64,000 nucleotides of DNA from NCBI RefSeq assembly GCF_900114265.1, contig NZ_FPKV01000004.1, positions 186,001 through 250,000 on the forward strand, given 5' to 3'. This stretch comes from Flaviramulus basaltis. GTDB taxonomy: Bacteria; Bacteroidota; Bacteroidia; Flavobacteriales; Flavobacteriaceae. A program made the translations under genes and the position numbers. This document shows, one piece after another, positions 35,326-44,988 of the stretch. The notes below the pieces were generated by a model. It saw nothing but the letters and a program-made list of their open reading frames with translations, was not told the origin of the DNA and made no database searches. Numbering within the stretch: position 1 is the stretch's first letter; the number at the start of each line of letters is the position of its first letter.

Positions 35326-35349
35326 CGTTATATTTGAAAAGATATAACG
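35326..35349. promoter_or_regulatory. predicted ModE operator upstream of moeA
   Basis: CGTTATAT and ATATAACG are perfect 8-bp inverted arms with an 8-nt spacer. The Escherichia coli ModE site at modA has the same arm core (CGTTATAT / ATAACG) and the same spacing. It ends 3 nt before the moeA ATG and overlaps a promoter-like TATATTTG, fitting repression. A ModE-like regulator is the next gene in the operon. Confidence 0.75.
35329..35336 (+). promoter_or_regulatory. candidate -7 promoter element (TAnnTTTG) of the moeA operon
   Basis: TATATTTG matches the Bacteroidota -7 consensus TAnnTTTG. It implies a very short leader before the ATG at 35353. A clear -33 TTTG was not found at the expected distance, so support is moderate. 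Confidence 0.45.
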
Positions 35350-35352
35350 TTA

Positions 35353-36537
35353 ATGAAAATGATATCTATAGACGACGCCATAAAACTTGTTAAAAACACC
35401 TCTAAACCTCTTTTAAAAGAGACTATAAAACCCGTTCAGAAAGCAGGTGGTTATTTTTTATTTAAAGATGTTGAATCCCCCATAAATATGCCGCCTTTTA
35501 GACAATCTGCAATGGATGGTTACGCCTTAAATTTGCATGATAGTCTTACTTATAATCTTATTGGAGAAGTTAAAGCTGGTGACGAGCATGAGCCAATTTT
35601 AAAAAAAGGTGAAGCGGTTAGAATTTTCACAGGAGCACCTGTTCCAAATACTGCAAATGCAGTTATGATGCAGGAAAAAGTTAAAAAAGAAGATGATGAA
35701 ATAACTATAGAAGAGCATTTAACCGAAGGTTATAATATTCGTCCTATTGGAGAGCAAGTTAAAAAAAACGACATTGCTTTAAAGAAACACACCAAACTCA
35801 CTCCTGCTGCCATTGGGTATTTAATGTCATTAGGTATTACAAAAGTTTCGGTTTTCAAAAAACCAGAAATAGCCTTGGTTACTACTGGAAATGAGTTAAT
35901 TGAATCTGGACAAGATTTAACTTACGGAAAAATATACGAAAGCAATTCTAAAATGCTTTTAAGCGCGCTTTATAGCTTAAAGTTTTACGATGTTACAAGT
36001 CATAAAGTTGAAGATGATTATAATAAAACGTTAAGCAAACTCAAGTCAGTAATTTCTGAAAATGATTTGGTGATTATAACTGGCGGAATTTCTGTTGGAG
36101 ATTACGATTTTGTTGGTAAAGCTTTAAATGAGTTACAAGTTGAAGAAGTGTTTTATAAAGTAAAACAAAAACCCGGCAAGCCGCTTTTCTTCGGAAAAAA
36201 AGACAGCACGAATGTTTTTGCATTACCAGGAAATCCTGCTGCTGCATTAACTTGCTTTTATGTTTATGTTTTTATAGCGCTTCAAAAAATGATGGATCTT
36301 AATAATGACGAATTACCTCGTGTACAAGCTAAATCACTTTCAAATTTCAAAAAATATGGCGATAGACCTCAATTTTTAAAAGCCATTTATAATAACGGAA
36401 CAGTAGAAATTTTAGAAGGACAAAGCTCTGCAATGCAGCAAACTTTTGCACTTTCAAATGCTTTAGTTTACATGCCAGAAGAACAAACCAATATTAAAGT
36501 AAAAGACACTGTTGAAACCATACTATTACCTGTTTAA
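35353..36537 (+). CDS. moeA: molybdopterin molybdenumtransferase
   Basis: A 394-residue MoeA. It inserts molybdenum into adenylated molybdopterin. Key segments are PPFRQSAMDGYALN near residue 50, FTGAPVPNTANAVM near residue 95, ALVTTGNELIESG near residue 178, ITGGISVGDYDFV near residue 240 and ALPGNPAAALTCF near residue 295. Length is normal. It heads a nine-gene cofactor operon directly behind a predicted ModE operator. Confidence 0.95.
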   Translation: MKMISIDDAIKLVKNTSKPLLKETIKPVQKAGGYFLFKDVESPINMPPFRQSAMDGYALNLHDSLTYNLIGEVKAGDEHEPILKKGEAVRIFTGAPVPNTANAVMMQEKVKKEDDEITIEEHLTEGYNIRPIGEQVKKNDIALKKHTKLTPAAIGYLMSLGITKVSVFKKPEIALVTTGNELIESGQDLTYGKIYESNSKMLLSALYSLKFYDVTSHKVEDDYNKTLSKLKSVISENDLVIITGGISVGDYDFVGKALNELQVEEVFYKVKQKPGKPLFFGKKDSTNVFALPGNPAAALTCFYVYVFIALQKMMDLNNDELPRVQAKSLSNFKKYGDRPQFLKAIYNNGTVEILEGQSSAMQQTFALSNALVYMPEEQTNIKVKDTVETILLPV

Positions 36538-36539
36538 TT

Positions 36540-36878
36540 ATGAGTTATAAAATTAAAAGTAGAATATGGATAGAATCTGAAAAGAATGTCCTTTTAGGTG
36601 AAGGTAGAGTGCATTTATTAAAAGCGATTGAGGAAACAGGCTCTCTATCAAAGGCCGCTAAATCTCTTAAAATATCATACAAAAAAGCATGGCATCTAAT
36701 AGACTCTGTTAACAAATCGGCTAAAAAGCCGGTAACAATAAATAGTACTGGCGGAAAAGGCGGCGGCGGCACAGAACTAACAGATTATGGAAAATCCTTA
36801 ATAAAAGCTTTTGATGATATAAATAAAAACTGTTGGGCTTTTTTAGATAAACAATTAGAAAAAATAGAAGAAATATAA
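36540..36878 (+). CDS. ModE-type winged-helix regulator without molybdate-binding domain
   Basis: A 112-residue winged helix of the ModE N-terminal type: GEGRVHLLKAIEETGSLSKA, then SYKKAWHLIDSVN and GGKGGGGTELTDYG. Full ModE has two further TOBE/Mop domains that bind molybdate; these are absent. It probably binds the operator in front of moeA. How it senses molybdate is not evident from the sequence. It lies 2 bp after moeA. Confidence 0.88.
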   Translation: MSYKIKSRIWIESEKNVLLGEGRVHLLKAIEETGSLSKAAKSLKISYKKAWHLIDSVNKSAKKPVTINSTGGKGGGGTELTDYGKSLIKAFDDINKNCWAFLDKQLEKIEEI

Positions 36879-37619
36879 ATGCTACAGAACGAACACATAT
36901 ATCTCTTTTTACTAATCTTACCTATTGTATCCTTTTTTTACTCTAGTGTAGGTCATGGTGGTGCTAGCGGTTATTTGGCGTTAATGGCATTGTTTTCATT
37001 TGCACCAGAAACCATGAAACCTACTGCCCTATTACTAAATTTATTTGTGGCAGGAATTTCATTTTATTACTATTATAAAGGTGGTTTTTTTAATAAAAAA
37101 CTCTTTTTATTATTTGCTTTGGCATCTATTCCAATGGCATTTATAGGAGGAACTATTGAAATTGACGCCTCTATTTATAAAAAAATCTTAGCGATACTTT
37201 TAGTATTTGCAATTTTAAAAATGCTGAATGTTTTTGGAAAGGAAAGCGATACAATTAAAGAAGTTAAACTTTGGCAAGGCCTTTTAGTTGGAGGCATTAT
37301 TGGTTTCTTTTCTGGACTCATAGGTATTGGTGGCGGTATTATACTAACCCCGTTAATTTTATTGTTTCATTGGGGTAAAATGAAAGAAGCAGCAGCTGTT
37401 TCTGCCCTTTTTATTTGGGTGAATTCTGCATCAGGGCTTATTGGGCAATTAAGTAGCGGCGTAACACTTGAAAAAGAATCCTTTCTATTAGTTTCAATCG
37501 CTTTAATTGGAGCGTTTCTAGGAGGTTATTATGGTAGTAAAAAAATAAACAATCAAAATTTAAGATACATCCTAGCGTTTGTATTAGTAATTGCATGCTT
37601 TAAATTATTTTTCACTTAA
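36879..37619 (+). CDS. TauE/SafE (TSUP) family permease
   Basis: A 246-residue membrane protein with about eight helices and the two TSUP half-repeats (SSVGHGGASGYLALMALF near the start and GLIGIGGGIILTPLILL near residue 145). TSUP proteins export or import sulfur-containing anions. Its place in the molybdenum operon suggests handling of sulfite, sulfate or possibly an oxyanion related to cofactor use; inference. It starts at the base after the regulator stop. Confidence 0.85.
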   Translation: MLQNEHIYLFLLILPIVSFFYSSVGHGGASGYLALMALFSFAPETMKPTALLLNLFVAGISFYYYYKGGFFNKKLFLLFALASIPMAFIGGTIEIDASIYKKILAILLVFAILKMLNVFGKESDTIKEVKLWQGLLVGGIIGFFSGLIGIGGGIILTPLILLFHWGKMKEAAAVSALFIWVNSASGLIGQLSSGVTLEKESFLLVSIALIGAFLGGYYGSKKINNQNLRYILAFVLVIACFKLFFT

Positions 37620-37620
37620 A

Positions 37621-38205
37621 ATGATTGACAAAAAAGACATAACAGGTATCATTTTAGCTGGAGGTAAAAGCTCAAGAATGGGAACCGACAAAGGCTTTTT
37701 AATGTTGAATGGAAAAACGTTTATTCAACACAGCATTGATGCTTTAAACCCTTTGGTTTCTAAAATTATTATTGTTTCAAATAATGAAGATTATAATCAG
37801 TTTGGGGCTAAGCGCATAAATGATGTTTTTGAAAATAGTGGTCCAATAGCTGGTATATATTCGGGTTTAATCCAATCTGAAACAGCATATAATCTAGTTT
37901 TAAGTTGCGATATTCCTTTGATTAATTCAAACGTTTTAAAAAAATTAATAGATGGAATTGATAACACATCTGAAGTCATACAAATTGAAAGCAATGGTAA
38001 AACTATGCCACTTATAGCTCTATACAAAAATTCTTGTGAGCATATTTTTTACGAGCTATTACAAAAAGGAGAAAAGCGCTTACAATATGCCGTAAGCCAG
38101 TGCAAAGTTAAAACCATTACACTCGATAATAAGTTTGATTTTTTAACTACAAACGTTAACACAAAAGAAGAATTAAAAGAACTTAAAAATGCTTATAACT
38201 ATTAA
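37621..38205 (+). CDS. mobA: molybdenum cofactor guanylyltransferase
   Basis: A 194-residue nucleotidyltransferase from the ATG at 37621; a longer frame into the TSUP gene is unlikely. The GTP-binding motif ILAGGKSSRMGTDKG is at the N-terminus and LSCDIPLIN supplies the metal-binding Asp. It attaches GMP to make molybdopterin guanine dinucleotide, the form used by the DMSO-reductase family, such as the FdhF/YdeP-like enzyme in this window. Confidence 0.92.
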   Translation: MIDKKDITGIILAGGKSSRMGTDKGFLMLNGKTFIQHSIDALNPLVSKIIIVSNNEDYNQFGAKRINDVFENSGPIAGIYSGLIQSETAYNLVLSCDIPLINSNVLKKLIDGIDNTSEVIQIESNGKTMPLIALYKNSCEHIFYELLQKGEKRLQYAVSQCKVKTITLDNKFDFLTTNVNTKEELKELKNAYNY

Positions 38206-38422
38206 ATATTTTGGGCAATTAACCGAAATAACACATTTAGAAGAAGAGTATTTAGATTTTGAAGGAACTCAGGTTTCTGAGCTTTTAGATACGCTTTACA
38301 GAAAATATAACACCTTAAAAACTAAAGATTTTCAAGTAGCACAAAATCAAGAATTGGTTGACGAAAATACAAAATTAACAGGGCAAGAAATTGCGTTATT
38401 ACCACCGTTTGCAGGAGGATAA
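38189..38422 (+). CDS. moaD: molybdopterin synthase small subunit (sulfur carrier)
   Basis: A 77-residue ubiquitin-like protein ending ALLPPFAGG. The C-terminal Gly-Gly is thiocarboxylated and delivers sulfur for the dithiolene of molybdopterin. It overlaps mobA by 17 bases and is followed by its activating enzyme MoeB. Confidence 0.92.
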   Translation: MLITIKYFGQLTEITHLEEEYLDFEGTQVSELLDTLYRKYNTLKTKDFQVAQNQELVDENTKLTGQEIALLPPFAGG

Positions 38423-38427
38423 TTATT

Positions 38428-39525
38428 ATGAGTAGATACAGTAGACATATCATATTATCAGAGATTGGACAAGAAGGTCAAGATAAAATTTCCAAATCTA
38501 AAGTGCTAGTTATTGGCGCTGGTGGTTTAGGCTGCCCTGTTCTACAATACCTTACCGCTGCTGGTATTGGCTCTATTGGTATTATTGATTTTGATGTGGT
38601 TGAAAAATCCAATCTACAGCGTCAAGTCTTATTCGGAACATCTTCTTTAGGTCAAAATAAAGCCATTGCAGCAAAAAAGCGTTTAGAAGATTTAAACGAT
38701 AGTATTTCCATTATCGCTTACGCGGAAAAACTAACACACCAAAATGCCATACAACTTTTTAATGAATACGATATTATTGTTGATGGTTCCGATAATTTTG
38801 AAACTCGCTATTTAGTAAACGATGCCTCTATAATTACCAACAAACCTTTAGTATTTGGAGCTATTTATAAGTTTGAAGGTCAAGTTTCTGTTTTTAATTA
38901 TCAAAACGGACCAAATTACCGTTGTTTATTTCCTCATCCTCCTCAAAAAGATGCTGTTCCAAACTGTTCCGAAATTGGTGTTTTAGGAGTCTTACCAGGA
39001 ATTATTGGTAGTATGCAAGCCAACGAAGTATTAAAAATTATTTTAGGTATTGGCAATGCACTTTCAGGAAAATTACTTTGCTATAATGCGCTTACTAATG
39101 ATACTTCAATCTTAAAAATAAGTAAATCTCAAGATACTATTAATTCAGTTTTAAAAGATAAAGACAACTTTCATGAAAAACAACTTAATACCAGTTGTGA
39201 CATTGAAGTTATTGAAGTTTCAATTAAAGCAGTTTTATCAAATAAAAACATTCAATTTATTGATGTTCGCGAAGTTCATGAACAACCAAAAATAGATGAT
39301 TTACAAGTGACTTATATTCCTTTAAATGAATTAGAAAGTAACATAAATAAGATCAAAAAATCAAAAAATGTGGCACTCTTCTGCCAATCTGGAATACGAA
39401 GTAAAAAAGCAGTTTCTGTATTAAAAAACCTAAATATAAATAACTGTTTCAGTATTAAAGAAGGTGCTTCAGAAATAAAAAATTATATTAAAGAACATTA
39501 TAAAACAGTCTATAATGACAAATAA
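38428..39525 (+). CDS. moeB: MoeB-type adenylyltransferase fused to a rhodanese domain
   Basis: A 365-residue protein. Residues 1-240 are a ThiF/MoeB E1-like domain (VIGAGGLGCPVLQYL, SNLQRQVLFG, PNCSEIGVLGVLPG). Residues 265-360 form a rhodanese domain with catalytic Cys in ALFCQSGIRSKKA. It adenylates MoaD and could also supply persulfide sulfur. The usual C-terminal CPxC zinc pair of MoeB is not visible. The gene overlaps moaE. Confidence 0.92.
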   Translation: MSRYSRHIILSEIGQEGQDKISKSKVLVIGAGGLGCPVLQYLTAAGIGSIGIIDFDVVEKSNLQRQVLFGTSSLGQNKAIAAKKRLEDLNDSISIIAYAEKLTHQNAIQLFNEYDIIVDGSDNFETRYLVNDASIITNKPLVFGAIYKFEGQVSVFNYQNGPNYRCLFPHPPQKDAVPNCSEIGVLGVLPGIIGSMQANEVLKIILGIGNALSGKLLCYNALTNDTSILKISKSQDTINSVLKDKDNFHEKQLNTSCDIEVIEVSIKAVLSNKNIQFIDVREVHEQPKIDDLQVTYIPLNELESNINKIKKSKNVALFCQSGIRSKKAVSVLKNLNINNCFSIKEGASEIKNYIKEHYKTVYNDK

Positions 39526-39958
39526 AAAACCAAAAAACGTATTTAAACAAGGCGCTATTTCCTCAGAATTTATTGGAGAATCTATAGCAAAACATCAAAC
39601 CAAAACGAGTATTGGTGCTCACAATATTTTTTTAGGTCAAGTACGCGCAGATGTTATTGACGAAAAAACAGTTGCAGCTATTGAATATACAGCTTACGAA
39701 GATATGGCAAATACTAAATTTGATGAAATTAGAGAAGCTGCTTTTGAAAAATTTGAACTCACTTGCATGCACATTTATCATAGTTTAGGCACTGTAAAAG
39801 CTGGAGAAATATGCTTATTTGTTTTTGTATCATCACCTAGACGAAAAGTTGTTTTTAAAGCTTTAGAATATATAGTTGAGGAAATAAAAGCAAAAGCTCC
39901 TGTTTTTGGAAAAGAGATTTTTGAAGACGAAACCCATCAATGGAAAGTAAACAGTTAG
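39515..39958 (+). CDS. moaE: molybdopterin synthase catalytic subunit
   Basis: A 147-residue MoaE, with IGAHNIFLGQVRADV near the N-terminus, AIEYTAYEDMA, and the conserved CLFVFVSSPRRKVVFKAL. It converts precursor Z (cPMP) to molybdopterin with MoaD. It overlaps moeB by 11 bases. Normal length. Confidence 0.94.
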   Translation: MTNKKPKNVFKQGAISSEFIGESIAKHQTKTSIGAHNIFLGQVRADVIDEKTVAAIEYTAYEDMANTKFDEIREAAFEKFELTCMHIYHSLGTVKAGEICLFVFVSSPRRKVVFKALEYIVEEIKAKAPVFGKEIFEDETHQWKVNS

Positions 39959-39961
39959 AAA

Positions 39962-40873
39962 ATGGTAGATATCACACATAAAAGTACCACGTTGAGAACC
40001 GCAGTAGCTCAAGCTATTGTTAAGGTTAGTAAACCCGAAACCATTTTAGCTATTCAAAATGACACCGTTCCAAAAGGCAATGTATTTGCTATGAGTAAAG
40101 CTGCTGGTTTATTAGGTGTAAAACGCACACCAGACATTTTACCAGATTGCCATCCTTTGCCTATTGAATTTACTAGTGTGGAATATGAAATAAACGATTT
40201 AGAAATCACTGTTTTATTTACTGTTAAAACCATTTACAAAACAGGTGTAGAAGTTGAAGCCATGCATGGTGCAAGTGTAGTCGCTTTAAATATGTACGAC
40301 ATGCTAAAACCTATCGACAAAGGTATTGAGATTTATCACATAAAATTATTAAATAAAAAAGGCGGGAAATCCGATTTTAGAGATCGCTTTAGAAAAGATT
40401 TAACCGCTGCAGTTATTGTGTGTTCAGATACTATTTCGGCAGGAAAAAAAGAAGATAAAGCTGGAAAAGCAATCATTGAAAAGCTAGAATCTTGTGATGT
40501 GAAGATTGCAGATTACATCATCATTCCAGATGAAAAAGATATCATTCAACAAAAAGCAAAAACATATCAAGAACAGGATGTGGATTTAATCATCTACACA
40601 GGAGGTACAGGATTATCAGGACGCGATGTCACTCCAGAAGCTTTAATTCCGTTACTAGATAGAAGAATTCCTGGTATTGAAGAAGCCATTCGTAATTACG
40701 GACAAGACAGAACCCCATTTTCTATGTTGTCTAGAAGTGTTGCGGGAACTATAAAAAACACACTTGTTTTAGCTTTACCAGGCTCTACTAATGGTGCAAA
40801 AGAATCTATGGATGCAATTTTTCCATCGGTTTTACATATTTTCAGAATTTTAAAAGGTGCAAGACACGATTAA
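39962..40873 (+). CDS. moaCB: MoaC-MoaB bifunctional fusion
   Basis: A 303-residue fusion. Residues 1-145 are MoaC, the cyclic pyranopterin monophosphate synthase ([11 protein letters not shown] with the conserved His; [20 protein letters not shown]). Residues 155-303 are MoaB/MogA-like, which adenylates molybdopterin ([35 protein letters not shown]). MoaCB fusions are known in other bacteria. It overlaps moaA at the stop/start. Confidence 0.94.
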   Translation: MVDITHKSTTLRTAVAQAIVKVSKPETILAIQNDTVPKGNVFAMSKAAGLLGVKRTPDILPDCHPLPIEFTSVEYEINDLEITVLFTVKTIYKTGVEVEAMHGASVVALNMYDMLKPIDKGIEIYHIKLLNKKGGKSDFRDRFRKDLTAAVIVCSDTISAGKKEDKAGKAIIEKLESCDVKIADYIIIPDEKDIIQQKAKTYQEQDVDLIIYTGGTGLSGRDVTPEALIPLLDRRIPGIEEAIRNYGQDRTPFSMLSRSVAGTIKNTLVLALPGSTNGAKESMDAIFPSVLHIFRILKGARHD

Positions 40874-41880
40874 TGAAAAAAGATAAAAACATATTACAAG
40901 ACAGTTTTGGCAGAGACCATGCCTATTTACGTATTTCATTAATTGAACGCTGTAATTTACGTTGTTCGTATTGTATGCCAGAAGAAGGTGTGCAATTATC
41001 ACCTAAAAGTCATTTAATGACATATGAAGAGATTTACGATATAGCCAAAACCTTTGTAAAACATGGTGTTACCAAAATAAGATTAACTGGTGGCGAACCA
41101 TTAATTAGAAAAGATATACCTATTATTTTAGAGAAATTAGCAACACTTCCAGTTGAGTTATCAATCACTTCAAATGCGATTATTATTGATAGGTTTATTG
41201 AAGTTTTAAAAACAAATGGTGTAAAAAGTATCAATGTGAGTTTAGATTCATTAGACAGAGAAAAGTTTAAACATATTACACGTCGCGATCAGTTTGAAAA
41301 AGTTTACAACAACATTTTATTACTTGTAAAAGAAGGTTTTAAAGTGAAATTAAATGCGGTTTTAATGAAGGATTTTAATGATAATGAAATCATCGATTTT
41401 ATTAATTTCACTAAAGATTTACCTATTTCGGTTAGGTTTATAGAATTTATGCCTTTTGATGGCAACAAATGGGATATGAGTAAAATGGTATCTTATGCAG
41501 AAGTGATGGATTATGTTAATGCTTCTTTTACCGAAGAGCAGATTGAACGTTTACAAGATGCGCCAAACGACACATCAAAAAACTATAAAATAAAAGGATA
41601 CAAAGGTAGTTTTGCTATTATTAGCTCAGTAACTAATCCGTTTTGTGATTCTTGTAATAGATTGCGTTTAACTGCAAACGGACAATTAAAAAACTGTTTG
41701 TTTTCTGCAACAGAATCTGATTTATTAACCACACTTCGCCAAGGAAAACCTATAGAACCTATTATTAAAAAAGCAGTTCTAGCCAAACTTAAAGTTCGTG
41801 GCGGTATGAATACCATAGAAAAACTTCAAGAACCTAAATTACATAACAACAACAGGAGTATGATTACTATTGGAGGGTAA
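40873..41880 (+). CDS. moaA: GTP 3',8-cyclase
   Basis: A 335-residue radical SAM enzyme for the first step of cofactor synthesis. It has the radical SAM cluster motif RCNLRCSYCMPEEG near residue 28, the second cluster in NPFCDSCNRLRL plus LKNCLF, and the C-terminal Gly-Gly (MITIGG) needed for activity. It ends the operon. Confidence 0.95.
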   Translation: MKKDKNILQDSFGRDHAYLRISLIERCNLRCSYCMPEEGVQLSPKSHLMTYEEIYDIAKTFVKHGVTKIRLTGGEPLIRKDIPIILEKLATLPVELSITSNAIIIDRFIEVLKTNGVKSINVSLDSLDREKFKHITRRDQFEKVYNNILLLVKEGFKVKLNAVLMKDFNDNEIIDFINFTKDLPISVRFIEFMPFDGNKWDMSKMVSYAEVMDYVNASFTEEQIERLQDAPNDTSKNYKIKGYKGSFAIISSVTNPFCDSCNRLRLTANGQLKNCLFSATESDLLTTLRQGKPIEPIIKKAVLAKLKVRGGMNTIEKLQEPKLHNNNRSMITIGG

Positions 41881-41942
41881 TTATCTTCTTTGATGATATT
41901 TGCTTAGTTATTATTATCAATTGTCGAGTTTTATCGAGAACA

Positions 41943-42392
41943 TTATAAAAAACGTTCATTAGGTATTTTCAGAACTTTATTGTTAGTTTTAAACAAATCG
42001 AAACTTAAAATTTCATCTTTATAATCAACAGAAATTTCATCTCTAACCACATTTTTAGGTAATTTAAAATTTCTTTTAAAATATGCTGAAGCATAACAAT
42101 AAGAATGTTTAGTATTTGTAACCTCATCTTCGAGAGCTACTTTCTTATTTATTTTTTCTGTGGTAACAACTAGATTATCATTCTTATTTATGTAAAAATT
42201 AAAATCTTCTTTCACATAACCTGGTAATTTTAATTCATAATGAAAGCTAGATTCAGTTTCTTTAATTTTTACATCAGATTCATCTCTAGTCTTATCTATT
42301 TTAAGTTTAGAAATATTTTTATTAAAATAATTACTTTCCAAATTTCTGGAAGTCCTTCTTAACTGGATGTTTTGGGTTTTACTTGGTGCCAT
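41943..42392 (-). CDS. small heat-shock protein (Hsp20/alpha-crystallin family)
   Basis: A 149-residue protein with an alpha-crystallin domain at about residues 45-140 (FHYELKLPGYVKEDFNFYI; YASAYFKRNFKLPKNVVRDE; DYKDEILSFDLFK). It is an ATP-independent holdase for unfolded proteins. It converges on moaA and is transcribed apart from the molybdenum genes. The upstream gap has an ACACTT/AAGTGT palindrome at 42452-42464. Confidence 0.9.
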   Translation of the reverse strand: MAPSKTQNIQLRRTSRNLESNYFNKNISKLKIDKTRDESDVKIKETESSFHYELKLPGYVKEDFNFYINKNDNLVVTTEKINKKVALEDEVTNTKHSYCYASAYFKRNFKLPKNVVRDEISVDYKDEILSFDLFKTNNKVLKIPNERFL

Positions 42393-42661
42393 GACTTTTA
42401 TGATTTATTAAACGTTTAGTTGAATAATTCTATCTAAGAAAAAAATATAAAACACTTAAAGTGTGATTGGCGGGCTAGTAGTTTTCTAAAGATACGATGA
42501 TGTTTCAAATTAAACAACTCCATAATAACACTTTAACATAGCTTAATAAAAATTTAACACGATTGTTAAAAACCACTTAAACTAACGCTAATAGAAAGCT
42601 TTATTCTGAAATTTAATTAAAACTAATTAAATGTTTTAAATTGAAACAAATGCTTTTTGAA

Positions 42662-44959
42662 TTAATAAGCAGCTTCAACCGTAATAGCAACACTTTTTGA
42701 AGCAGGAGTTTTAGCTGTATGCGCAAAACTATCTAAAGGCACTAATACATTCGTTTCGGGGAAATAAGTAGCACAACAGTTTTTAGGGATATCGTAACCA
42801 ACTACTTTAAAGCTATGAGCTTCTCTAACAATACCACTATAAACCGATTTTAAATTAACAACTTGTTTTTCTATTAAACCTCTTACTTTCATATCTTCTC
42901 TATTCATGAAAATAACGCGTCGTTCATTATAAACACCTCTATATCTATCATCTAAACCGTAAATGGTTGTATTAAATTGGTCGTGACTGCGAATTGTCAT
43001 CATAATTAATTCTTCATCTTTCAATTTCCAATGAGGTAATTTATTAATTGAGAAATTAGCTTTTCCTGTTTTGGTATTAAATTTTCGCTCTCTAGCGCCA
43101 TTTGGCAAATAAAACCCTGATGGATTTTTTAATCGCGTATTAAAGTCATTAAAACCTTCAACTACCTCAGCAATATCATCTCGAACTAAATTATAATCAT
43201 CTTGATATTGAAGCCAATTTATTTTAGAACGCTCTTTTAAAGTAGCATGAGCAACACCGCAAACTACGGCAACTTCGCTTAATAAATCTTCAGAACAAGG
43301 TTCTAAAATCCCTTTAGTCGATGACACTATTCCCATTGAGTTTTCTACACTTTGGGTTTGAACTCCTGTTTTTTGATAATCTTTTTCCGTACGTCCTAAA
43401 CAAGGAAAAATTAAAGCCTCTTTTCCTGTTACTAAATGCGAACGGTTTAGTTTTGTGCTCACATGAACCGTTAAATTACAATTGGCTAATGCTTCTGCAG
43501 AATAATTTGTATCTGGAACAGCCGAAATAAAATTACCACCCAAACCAAAAAACACCTTAGCTTTCTTTTCATACATTGCCTTAACCGCATCAATTACCGA
43601 ATAACCATGTTTTACAGAAGGTTTAAAACCGTACTTAGATTCAATTTTATCTAAAAAAGCTTGAGGAGCCGATTCCCAAATACCAACCGTTCTATCACCT
43701 TGAACATTGGAATGACCACGTACAGGACAAGTTCCTGCACCTTCTTTACCAATACTTCCTTTTAATAGTAAGAGATTCACAACTTCTCTAATATTATCAA
43801 CCGCATTTTGGTGTTGCGTTAAGCCCATGGCCCAACATATAATAATTTTATCGTTATTTAATATTAAATCGAAAGCATCATCAAAAACATTCTTAGAAAC
43901 TCCAGAAGCTTGAAGACATTCATCAAAATTATAAGTTTTTAAATCTGAAATAAATACATCATATCCATCGGTAAATTCTTCAATAAAAGTTTTATCAAAC
44001 ACATCGTTTGTAGCCTCTTCCTTTTGTAATAATTTAAGAAGTATAGCCTTAAAAAAAGCAACATCACCATTAATAGTTACTGGCACAAAAACATCTGAAA
44101 GTTTTGTACCACCCATTAACATTTTTATTGGGCTTTGAGGATCTACAAACTTCATTAAACCTGCTTCAGGAAGCGGATTCACAGCTATAATTTTACCACC
44201 GTTTTTTTTACATTTCTCTAAAGCTGACAGCATTCTAGGATGGTTGGTAGCTGGATTTTGCCCAACAACCATAACCAAATCTGCTTTATACAAATCATCC
44301 AAAGTCACAGAACCTTTTCCTATACCTAAGGTTTCAGACAAAGCACTACCACTGGCTTCATGACACATATTTGAACAATCTGGCAAATTGGAAGTACCAT
44401 ATTCTCGAACAAATAATTGATATAAAAATGCAGCTTCATTTGTAGTTCGTCCGGAGGTATAAAATACAGCTTCATCAGGATTATTGAGTGCATTTAAATG
44501 CTTACCTACTTTTTCAAAGGCATCATTCCAAGAAATAGGTTGATAATGTGATGCGCCATCAGCTAAAAACATAGGTTCTGCTAAACGACCTGATTTACCT
44601 ATTTCGAAATCCGACATGGCAGATAGTTCATCTACTGAATGTTTAGCAAAAAATTCTCGATTAATAGTTTTATTCTGAGCTTCTTCGGCAATAGCTTTTA
44701 TACCATTTTCGCAATATTCCCCAATAGGCGAACGCTCATCATCTGGATCTGGCCATGCACAACCTGGGCAATCAAAACCTCCTTTTTGATTTATTTTAAG
44801 CGATAACTTTAATGCATCTGCAGGATTCATATACTTAGCCGCTTGACTAAGTGATGATTTAATAGCACCAAAACCTACACTATTTTTTGATGGTGTAGTA
44901 ATTTTTAGGCTTAAAAACTTCTCAGATGTTTTTGCTTTTTCTTCTGGGGATTTACTCAT
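42662..44959 (-). CDS. FdhF/YdeP-family molybdopterin oxidoreductase
   Basis: A 765-residue DMSO-reductase-superfamily enzyme of the YdeP/formate dehydrogenase-alpha-like subgroup. The N-terminus carries FDCPGCAWPDPDDERSP, and NCSNMCHEASG-like (LPDCSNMCHEASGSAL) marks the cofactor region. Later segments include VVGQNPATNHPRML and PVRGHSNVQGDRTVG. It would bind the bis-MGD form made by MobA. The E. coli homologue is linked to acid resistance; the substrate is unknown. No signal peptide, so cytoplasmic. Confidence 0.88.
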   Translation of the reverse strand: MSKSPEEKAKTSEKFLSLKITTPSKNSVGFGAIKSSLSQAAKYMNPADALKLSLKINQKGGFDCPGCAWPDPDDERSPIGEYCENGIKAIAEEAQNKTINREFFAKHSVDELSAMSDFEIGKSGRLAEPMFLADGASHYQPISWNDAFEKVGKHLNALNNPDEAVFYTSGRTTNEAAFLYQLFVREYGTSNLPDCSNMCHEASGSALSETLGIGKGSVTLDDLYKADLVMVVGQNPATNHPRMLSALEKCKKNGGKIIAVNPLPEAGLMKFVDPQSPIKMLMGGTKLSDVFVPVTINGDVAFFKAILLKLLQKEEATNDVFDKTFIEEFTDGYDVFISDLKTYNFDECLQASGVSKNVFDDAFDLILNNDKIIICWAMGLTQHQNAVDNIREVVNLLLLKGSIGKEGAGTCPVRGHSNVQGDRTVGIWESAPQAFLDKIESKYGFKPSVKHGYSVIDAVKAMYEKKAKVFFGLGGNFISAVPDTNYSAEALANCNLTVHVSTKLNRSHLVTGKEALIFPCLGRTEKDYQKTGVQTQSVENSMGIVSSTKGILEPCSEDLLSEVAVVCGVAHATLKERSKINWLQYQDDYNLVRDDIAEVVEGFNDFNTRLKNPSGFYLPNGARERKFNTKTGKANFSINKLPHWKLKDEELIMMTIRSHDQFNTTIYGLDDRYRGVYNERRVIFMNREDMKVRGLIEKQVVNLKSVYSGIVREAHSFKVVGYDIPKNCCATYFPETNVLVPLDSFAHTAKTPASKSVAITVEAAY

Positions 44960-44988
44960 TAAGTTATGAATGCTTTAAAAAATTATGG

